Source: Snodgrassella gandavensis (GTDB lineage Bacteria; Pseudomonadota; Gammaproteobacteria; Burkholderiales; Neisseriaceae). From it: 64,000 nt of DNA. Of this stretch, positions 57,942-64,000 are shown in pieces (the stretch's first letter is position 1; every line of letters starts with the position of its first letter). The notes beneath the pieces are model-generated. The model worked only from the letters and a program-made list of their open reading frames with translations. It did no database searches and was not told the DNA's origin. Where the stretch lies: the NCBI RefSeq assembly GCF_914768025.1, contig NZ_CAJZCE010000003.1, positions 124,001 to 188,000 of the forward strand. Direction: 5' to 3'. A program made the position numbers and the translations under genes.

Positions 57942-60635
57942 TCATTCAGTCGGCGCAGCGGCAAATACTTGTGTCCATAGCTGCTTCACTACCTGATAAT
58001 GCGCCAGTAAAGTGGCATCTATGAGGGGAGTGACGGCATCGCGCAGGCGGGTATTATGCTGTTGCTGACGATAATAGCGGTAGGCAATACGACTGCCTTC
58101 GGCCAGACTGCTGTCTACCAGCCCTAGTTCGGCTGCGATGCTGAGCAAGGCGATATTGCCGTAATTCTGTAATAACTGCGGGTACTGATGTGCGTAGGCC
58201 AGTATCAGATACTGCACGATGAATTCGACATCCACGACGCCACCACGGGCATATTTCACATTACTGTCTACGGGCGGATGAGTAGAAAACATTTTTTCGC
58301 GCATGGCAATGATTTCAGTGCGCAACTCATCAATATCACGCTGGCGGCACAAGATTTCGTTACGCACTGCATCAAAGCGGGTACCCACTGCTCCGTCTCC
58401 GCCAATAAAACGCGCCCGGGTTAAGGCCTGATGCTCCCATATCCATGCACTTTCGCGTTGATAGCGTTCAAATGCCTGTATATGAGTAACAGTAAAACCT
58501 GAATCGCCGTTCGGGCGCAGGCGTAAATCAATATCATAGAGCATACCAGCACCAGTAGGTACAGTAAGCCAGCTAGTCAAACGGCGTGCCAGACGGGTAT
58601 AGATATCGATAGCATCCGGGTGGTCATCGGCAAAAATATAAACCAGATCCAAATCAGAGGTATAGCCTAGCTCTTTGCCACCCAGTTTGCCATAGCCAAT
58701 CACGGCAAAATGAGGAGTATCAGTGTGCCGGCGCGGCAATTGTGCCCACACTCTTGCCAGTGCGTTTTCAATGATTAAATCGGCCAGTGCAGAAAGCTGG
58801 TCAGATAATGCTTCCACCGTCCACAAACCCGCCAAATCCTGCACAGCCAGACGGAAAGTCCACGCATGCTGAAACCGGCGCAACACATCCATTTGTGTTT
58901 CAACATCCCCATGGCAGTCATCAAGTAAACGTACCAGTTCCTGTGCATGTGCTGCCCAATCGGTATCTATGCGCATTAATTCATTACTGAGCAGTTCATC
59001 CAGCAACACCGGATGCTGTTGTAAATAGGTAGCCACCCAGCTACTCTGGCTCATCAGTCCGGCCAGTTTTTCCAGCGTTTCTGGGTGCTCATGCATAAAA
59101 GCCAGATAGGAGCTGCGCCGGCCTATGGCCTCAAGAAAATCCAGTAAGCGGGTTAAGGTGGCATCGGGCTGGGGATATTTGGCCGCCACACTAAGTACGG
59201 ATGGTATCATTTCATCAAAACGCTGTTGCGCTGCGGGCGATAGCTGTCGGTACTGGCTGCCATGATGTAGCTGTTGCAGACGCGGCACTACCTTTTTAGC
59301 ATCAAATCCGTACGTTGCCAGCAGGGCTGTTTTTTCTTCACAGTCGCTTTCATCCTGCCATACGCGTACCATATCCGGGTTTTGCGGCTTGGCTTTATCG
59401 TCCGGATCAAGAAATATGGCATTAAAAATCTGATTTACGTCCTCTCTGTGCTGATTCAGTGCAGCCAGATAATCGGCATAATCATCATAATCCATACTCT
59501 GTGCCAGCATTTGCTGTTGTTCTGCGCCTGTGGGCAGCATCTGGGTTTGCTGGTCATCCCAGTATTGTAAGCGGTGCTCGGTATCACGCAGAAAATGGTA
59601 GGCTTGCAGCAAGGTATCCACGTTATCCTGTTGCAGCATGCCTTGCTGTAACAGTGTTTGCAGGGTTTCCTGTGTACCTTTCAGTTGCAGGCTGCGTACT
59701 TGTCCGCCACGTATCAACTGGAAAATCTGTGCGACAAATTCCACTTCGCGGATGCCGCCAGCGCCAAGTTTGATATTATCGGCCATGCCCTTACGGGTAA
59801 CTTCGCGCTGAATCTGCTGATGCAGGCTGCGCATGGCATCGTAGGCATTAAAATCCAGATATTTACGGTACACAAACGGCCGTACCAGTGCGGCTATATT
59901 ATTCGGATAATCAGTAATCAGGCGCGCTTTTGTCCATGCATAGCGCTCCCATTCCCGCCCGTGCTGAATCAGATACTGTTCCAGTGCCGTTTCATTAATC
60001 ACCAGTGCTCCGGCATCACCATCAGGACGCAGCCGCATGTCAACGCGAAAAACTTGCCCGTCGCCAGTAATATCATTTAACAGAGCGATGATTTTCTGAC
60101 CAACTTTGGTAAAAAATTCCTGATTGCTTTTCTGTCGTTTGCCATTGGTGTCACCAGCTTCGGGAAAAACAAAAATCAAATCAATATCAGAAGAAACATT
60201 CAGTTCATAACCACCCATCTTGCCCATACCCACTACACTGAGGCGCTGTGGCATGGCACTGTGATCACCAATCGGTTCGCCATACAGGCCTGCATAATAG
60301 GCATGCGCATACTGCTCGGCAACATTGATAGCAAAATCAGCCAGATGGGTAATGGTGGTGGTAACTTCAGCCAAATCACTCACGCGCGCCAAATCCCGCG
60401 CCATAATATGTGCCATTACATAACGACGCAGCAGGCGTAACTGCCGTGCCAGTTCGGCCTCATTTTCGCTAAGCTGTAATTGCGTCCAATCAGCAAAATC
60501 ATGAAAATCATCTGCTGTCAGACGCCGTTGCAGCCATGGATAAAGCTTATCCTGATCAAGTAAATGATTATCCAGTAAACGACTAAGAAATAGTGAATAT
60601 GGGCGGGCAGTGGCGAGAATTTGTGCGGGAGTCAT
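57942..60635 (-). CDS. glnE: Bifunctional glutamine synthetase adenylyltransferase/deadenylylase
   Basis: 897 residues. It adds and removes AMP on glutamine synthetase in response to PII. The two nucleotidyltransferase domains are clear: the N-terminal (deadenylylating) VVGMGKMGGYELNVSSDIDL with D150/D152, and the C-terminal (adenylylating) VIGYGKLGGKELGYTSDLDL near 645-665. The GAGGIREVEF and ARGGVVDVEF motifs follow each. Length is slightly below E. coli (about 945). Confidence 0.96.
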   Translation of the reverse strand: MTPAQILATARPYSLFLSRLLDNHLLDQDKLYPWLQRRLTADDFHDFADWTQLQLSENEAELARQLRLLRRYVMAHIMARDLARVSDLAEVTTTITHLADFAINVAEQYAHAYYAGLYGEPIGDHSAMPQRLSVVGMGKMGGYELNVSSDIDLIFVFPEAGDTNGKRQKSNQEFFTKVGQKIIALLNDITGDGQVFRVDMRLRPDGDAGALVINETALEQYLIQHGREWERYAWTKARLITDYPNNIAALVRPFVYRKYLDFNAYDAMRSLHQQIQREVTRKGMADNIKLGAGGIREVEFVAQIFQLIRGGQVRSLQLKGTQETLQTLLQQGMLQQDNVDTLLQAYHFLRDTEHRLQYWDDQQTQMLPTGAEQQQMLAQSMDYDDYADYLAALNQHREDVNQIFNAIFLDPDDKAKPQNPDMVRVWQDESDCEEKTALLATYGFDAKKVVPRLQQLHHGSQYRQLSPAAQQRFDEMIPSVLSVAAKYPQPDATLTRLLDFLEAIGRRSSYLAFMHEHPETLEKLAGLMSQSSWVATYLQQHPVLLDELLSNELMRIDTDWAAHAQELVRLLDDCHGDVETQMDVLRRFQHAWTFRLAVQDLAGLWTVEALSDQLSALADLIIENALARVWAQLPRRHTDTPHFAVIGYGKLGGKELGYTSDLDLVYIFADDHPDAIDIYTRLARRLTSWLTVPTGAGMLYDIDLRLRPNGDSGFTVTHIQAFERYQRESAWIWEHQALTRARFIGGDGAVGTRFDAVRNEILCRQRDIDELRTEIIAMREKMFSTHPPVDSNVKYARGGVVDVEFIVQYLILAYAHQYPQLLQNYGNIALLSIAAELGLVDSSLAEGSRIAYRYYRQQQHNTRLRDAVTPLIDATLLAHYQVVKQLWTQVFAAAPTE

Positions 60636-60770
60636 GATGCTATCAATAAGAAAATTAACGCATGGTTACATCATACCGTCTGGTTCTGGCGCTGTGAACC
60701 GGCAGCCAAAATACAATCGTTTTCTGTCTGCCCGCGCAACACTGGCCAGCGCCAGTTAACAGGTAAAAAT

Positions 60771-60810
60771 AAAGGGAATATTCAGCCCTGAGCAAATATT
60801 CCCTTTAATT
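60771..60810 (-). terminator. Terminator of the FKBP gene
   Basis: AAAGGGAATATT (60771-60782) pairs with AATATTCCCTTT (60795-60806). On the minus strand it is followed by ATTTTTACC. It lies about 40 nt after the FKBP stop. Confidence 0.85.
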
Positions 60811-60844
60811 GTGCGGTACAGCCACTACGTGGCTGTATCAGTCA

Positions 60845-61324
60845 TTAGTGGTGATGGTCGTGCGCGCCATGCACATGGCCATGTTCCAGCTCTTCAGCAG
60901 TAGCTGGACGAATGTCTTTCACCGTTGCGATAAAGCGAATGCGCTGGCCTGCCAATGGATGATTACCATCCACCACTGCTTTGCCATCGGCCACATCGGT
61001 AATGCGATATACCATTACCTCACCAGTTTCCGGGTCGTCAGCTTCAAACATCATGCCCACTTCCACTTCAACCGGAAAAACATCCAGCGGTTCAATGCGA
61101 ATCAAATCTTCTTCCTGTTCACCAAATGCATCATCCGGTGCCAGTGTTACATCCACTACATCGCCTACTTCTTTGTCATGTAACTGTTCTTCCACCAGTG
61201 GAAAAATACCATCATAACCACCATGCAAATAGCTAATCGGTTCTTCAGTTTTGTCTATTAGCTGGTTATCAGCATTAAACATTTCATAATCCAGCATCAC
61301 AACAGAGTTTTTGGCGATTTTCAT
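60845..61324 (-). CDS. SlyD-like FKBP-type peptidyl-prolyl isomerase
   Basis: 159 residues from the ATG at 61324 (the frame opens at 61396 with non-family sequence). It has the FKBP core with an IF (insert-in-flap) domain: VMLDYEMFNADNQLIDKTEE, YLHGGYDGIFPLVEEQL, then DDAFGEQEEDLI and DGNHPLAGQ. It ends in a short His-rich tail (HGHVHGAHDHHH), which suggests metal binding as in SlyD. It is a folding helper in the cytoplasm. Confidence 0.9.
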   Translation of the reverse strand: MKIAKNSVVMLDYEMFNADNQLIDKTEEPISYLHGGYDGIFPLVEEQLHDKEVGDVVDVTLAPDDAFGEQEEDLIRIEPLDVFPVEVEVGMMFEADDPETGEVMVYRITDVADGKAVVDGNHPLAGQRIRFIATVKDIRPATAEELEHGHVHGAHDHHH

Positions 61325-61418
61325 AACATTTTTCCATAATAAACTGCATTCGCAGCAAACAGTGTCTAGTTTAACATGGAACAGGCAAAGCCACATGCCG
61401 CAGCCGTAAAGTGCGCCA

Positions 61419-63419
61419 TCAGGATTGCAGACTATTCAGCCGTGCCATCATACTGGCCAGAATACTTTTGCCTTCCGACTGGCTAACAATGGGTTCACTG
61501 CCCTTGCGTCCGAGTAAACGAATGTCTTCAGCCGGCATCTCGTCGATAAAACGGCTAGGCTCATGAAACTCCCATGAACCGGCACGTTTGCGTTTATGAC
61601 AATGAGTCAGCGTCAGGGTTTGCCGTGCCCGGGTAATACCCACATACATCAGCCGGCGTTCTTCATCAATATTGCCTTCTTCCACACTGTCGGCATGGGG
61701 GAAAACACCTTCTTCGCAGCCCACCAGAAATACATGCGGATATTCCAGTCCTTTGGAAGCATGCAGCGTTGACATGCTTACCATATCCGCATCTTCATCT
61801 TCTTTGCCCTCGAGCAATGTCATCAGTGCAATCGTCTGGGCTATTTCAAGGATATTTTTGCCGTCTTCTTCGCCTTTTTTGCCTATCCAGCCAAGCAAAT
61901 CCCGAACATTGCACCATTTAATTTCTCCGGCACGCCCTTCTTCGGTATTGAGCAGATGTGCCTCATAAGCAATATCAGAAAGCAGATTGTGCAGCAGGCT
62001 AGCGGCAGCTTCTGTACTGGCACGTGCCTGATAATCGGACAGCATAGCCATAAACTGCTGTAAAGGTTCGCGGCTTTTTGGCGACAGTTCCACTAAAGCA
62101 TCCATACTGCGTGCGGCTTCAAACAGACTGCATTGTGCCACTTTGGCATAATTATTCAGTTTGGCCAGCGTGGTTTCGCCTACTCCTCGCCGTGGTGTCG
62201 TCACTGCGCGTAAAAATGCCGGATCATCATCAGGATTGGCCAGCAAACGCACATAAGCGAGCACATCCTTGATTTCAGCCTTATCAAAAAAACTTTGTCC
62301 CCCGGAAAGCCGGTACGGGATACGCCGGCTGCGCAAGGCTTCTTCAAATACCCTTGCCTGATGATTACCTCGATACAAAATAGCAAAATCCCGGTAATGC
62401 ACCGCATCACCACCAACCAGCTTCTGATGAGCAATCCGGCTTACCACCAAATCAGCTTCATGGCTTTCATTTTTACAGGCAATCACATCAATCATGTCGC
62501 CAAGGCCATATTCACTCCACAAGGTTTTGGCAAACAGCTTGGGATTATGCGCAATAACCTGATTGGCAACCCGTAATATGCGTGCTGTAGAGCGGTAGTT
62601 CTGCTCCAGCTTAATAATTTTCAAATCCGGATAATCCTGCTGTAGCAGACGCAGGTTTTCCATATTGGCGCCACGCCACGCATAGATACTCTGGTCATCA
62701 TCGCCTACGGCGGTGAATTTACCCTCCGCGCCAGTAAGCAGACGCATTAAAGCATACTGGCAGGTATTGGTATCCTGACATTCATCCACCAGCAAATAAC
62801 GCAAACGTAATTGCCATTTATAGCGAATATCTGCCTCTGATTGCAACAGCTCAACCGGAATGCGGATTAAATCATCAAAATCCACCGCCTGATAACTGGT
62901 CAGGGTATCCTGATAGGAAGCGTATAACTGCCCGATCTGATGTGTCCACGGGTCTTCTGCCTGCTGAATAATTGCTTCAGGTGTGAGTAGGCTGTTTTTC
63001 CACAGTGAAATCTGGTGTTGCGCTTTGAATACCATTTCCCGGCCACTACTGCCCAGTAACTCGCTGATAATTTTGCCCGCATCGGCGCTGTCCAGAATGG
63101 AAAACTGTTTTTTATATCCGGCGGCCGCCGCTTCTTCGCGCAGAAAGCGCATCCCCAGTGAATGAAAGGTACATATGGTTAAACCACGTGTCTGCGGTTT
63201 GCGCAATAAATGCCCCACCCGCTCTTGCATTTCACGTGCTGCTTTATTGGTAAAAGTGATAGCGGCAATCTGCTGTGGTGGATAATTTGCCTGAGTAATC
63301 AGATAAGCAATTTTCTCGGTGATAACACGCGTTTTGCCGCTGCCAGCACCAGCCAGTACCAAGAGTGGTCCAGCAAGATAATGAATGGCTTCGTGTTGTT
63401 GCGGGTTTAAATTTAACAT
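61419..63419 (-). CDS. rep: ATP-dependent DNA helicase Rep
   Basis: 666 residues from the ATG at 63419 (a TTG at 63443 is in frame). It is an SF1A 3'-5' helicase that removes obstacles ahead of forks. Q-motif and Walker A are MLNLNPQQHEAIHY and LAGAGSGKTRVI. Walker B is VDECQDTN. Other motifs are GDDDQSIYAWRGA, EQNYRST, STLHASKGLEYPHVFLVGCEEG and YVGITRARQTL. The N-terminus is closer to Rep than UvrD. The C-terminal tail is short. Confidence 0.93.
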   Translation of the reverse strand: MLNLNPQQHEAIHYLAGPLLVLAGAGSGKTRVITEKIAYLITQANYPPQQIAAITFTNKAAREMQERVGHLLRKPQTRGLTICTFHSLGMRFLREEAAAAGYKKQFSILDSADAGKIISELLGSSGREMVFKAQHQISLWKNSLLTPEAIIQQAEDPWTHQIGQLYASYQDTLTSYQAVDFDDLIRIPVELLQSEADIRYKWQLRLRYLLVDECQDTNTCQYALMRLLTGAEGKFTAVGDDDQSIYAWRGANMENLRLLQQDYPDLKIIKLEQNYRSTARILRVANQVIAHNPKLFAKTLWSEYGLGDMIDVIACKNESHEADLVVSRIAHQKLVGGDAVHYRDFAILYRGNHQARVFEEALRSRRIPYRLSGGQSFFDKAEIKDVLAYVRLLANPDDDPAFLRAVTTPRRGVGETTLAKLNNYAKVAQCSLFEAARSMDALVELSPKSREPLQQFMAMLSDYQARASTEAAASLLHNLLSDIAYEAHLLNTEEGRAGEIKWCNVRDLLGWIGKKGEEDGKNILEIAQTIALMTLLEGKEDEDADMVSMSTLHASKGLEYPHVFLVGCEEGVFPHADSVEEGNIDEERRLMYVGITRARQTLTLTHCHKRKRAGSWEFHEPSRFIDEMPAEDIRLLGRKGSEPIVSQSEGKSILASMMARLNSLQS

Positions 63420-63507
63420 GGTTTTAATGATGCTTTCCAGCAAGGCAGAACAAGGTTATGTACCTGAAAACCGTAGCTACGGCATGCTGGCCGATAAGCA
63501 GCATGCT

Positions 63508-64000
63508 TTATAGCTGCCAGTCGATCGGAGTCATGCTGTGCTCTTGCAGGTATGCATTGGCTTTGGAAAAATGCTTGCAGCCAAAAAAACCCCGATAAGC
63601 TGATAAAGGCGAGGGATGTGGTGCAGACAATACCAGATGCTTATGGCGGTCGATCATGGCACCTTTTTTCTGTGCATGACTACCCCACAGCATAAACACC
63701 ACATGCTCACGCTCGGCATTCAGCACAGCAATTACCCGATCAGTAAAAGTTTCCCAGCCCAGTTCTGCATGTGAATGAGCCTGTCCGGCGCGCACGGTTA
63801 AAACAGTATTCAGCAGTAGTACCCCCTGTTCTGCCCAAGGCTGCAAATAACCATGCTGTGGAATATGAAAGCCGGGAATATCATCCGCCAGCTCTTTATA
63901 GATATTGACTAATGAAGGTGGAATGGCAATACCCTGCCGTACGGAAAAAGATAAGCCATGTGCCTGTTGCGGGCCATGATAGGGGTCCTGACCAAGAATC
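63508..64000 (-). CDS. ung: Uracil-DNA glycosylase, 3' part (runs off the window)
   Basis: The C-terminal 163 residues are present; the N-terminus lies beyond 64000. It removes uracil from DNA. The catalytic water-activating motif GQDPYHG is at the window edge, followed by [20 protein letters not shown] and the DNA-minor-groove loop [16 protein letters not shown]. The last residues (PIDWQL) match the family end. It is family 1 UDG. Confidence 0.95.
   Translation of the reverse strand, partial: ILGQDPYHGPQQAHGLSFSVRQGIAIPPSLVNIYKELADDIPGFHIPQHGYLQPWAEQGVLLLNTVLTVRAGQAHSHAELGWETFTDRVIAVLNAEREHVVFMLWGSHAQKKGAMIDRHKHLVLSAPHPSPLSAYRGFFGCKHFSKANAYLQEHSMTPIDWQL

Overview
The window looks like a chromosomal segment of a Neisseriaceae bacterium. 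KdsA, RelA, Hda, the split carA/carB genes, the TTG-started TamA with overlapping TamB, and a FrpD/FrpC-type lipoprotein/RTX pair all resemble Neisseria proteins. AT-rich spacers, large ESPR autotransporters, heavy gene decay and no obvious DNA-uptake-sequence repeats would fit a host-restricted member such as a Snodgrassella-like gut symbiont. That genus-level placement is inference, not read from the sequence. I see no rRNA, tRNA or CRISPR array.

Layout. 1-770: a dead IS3-family element. 1.0-10.0 kb: two tandem paralogous type V autotransporters with nearly identical beta-barrels and different repeat-rich passengers. They share duplicated terminators and IS scraps. 10.2-16.4 kb: housekeeping and stress genes (ahpF, ahpC, a YjdF-like membrane protein, sspB, sspA, a NIF3-family protein). 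16.6-27.4 kb: the most striking locus. A 5'-truncated copy and six complete tandem copies of a FrpD-like lipoprotein gene, on a unit of about 1.11 kb, lead with a 12-nt gap into one large FrpC-like RTX gene. Each full copy has its own sigma70-type promoter. Most also carry an FNR-type palindrome about 72 nt upstream of the predicted start. 27.4-27.9 kb: an endonuclease V pseudogene. 28.2-42.7 kb: carB, a LeuE-type exporter, carA, guaB, a DUF4124 protein, uvrC, a small membrane protein, relA, apt and kdsA. 43.0-48.8 kb: tamA-tamB, the translocation and assembly module that could serve the autotransporters at the left end. 49.6-52.3 kb: DoxX, a LysR regulator and glycerate kinase. 52.3-55.6 kb: a low-GC accessory graveyard holding a lipoprotein fragment, IS3 orfA and orfB scraps in opposite orientations, an acyltransferase and a McrA-like HNH nuclease gene with three in-frame stops. 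56-64 kb: GNAT, HAD phosphatase, hda, glnE, a SlyD-like FKBP, rep and the 3' part of ung.

A working picture is that surface proteins dominate the accessory content: two autotransporters, an RTX protein, and a family of lipoproteins that could anchor it at the outer membrane. The rest is conserved metabolism and information processing. Several defence, repair or mobility genes are decaying through nonsense and frameshift changes. The best candidate for an undescribed system is the multi-copy, mosaic FrpD array attached to a single FrpC-like partner under apparent oxygen-responsive control.
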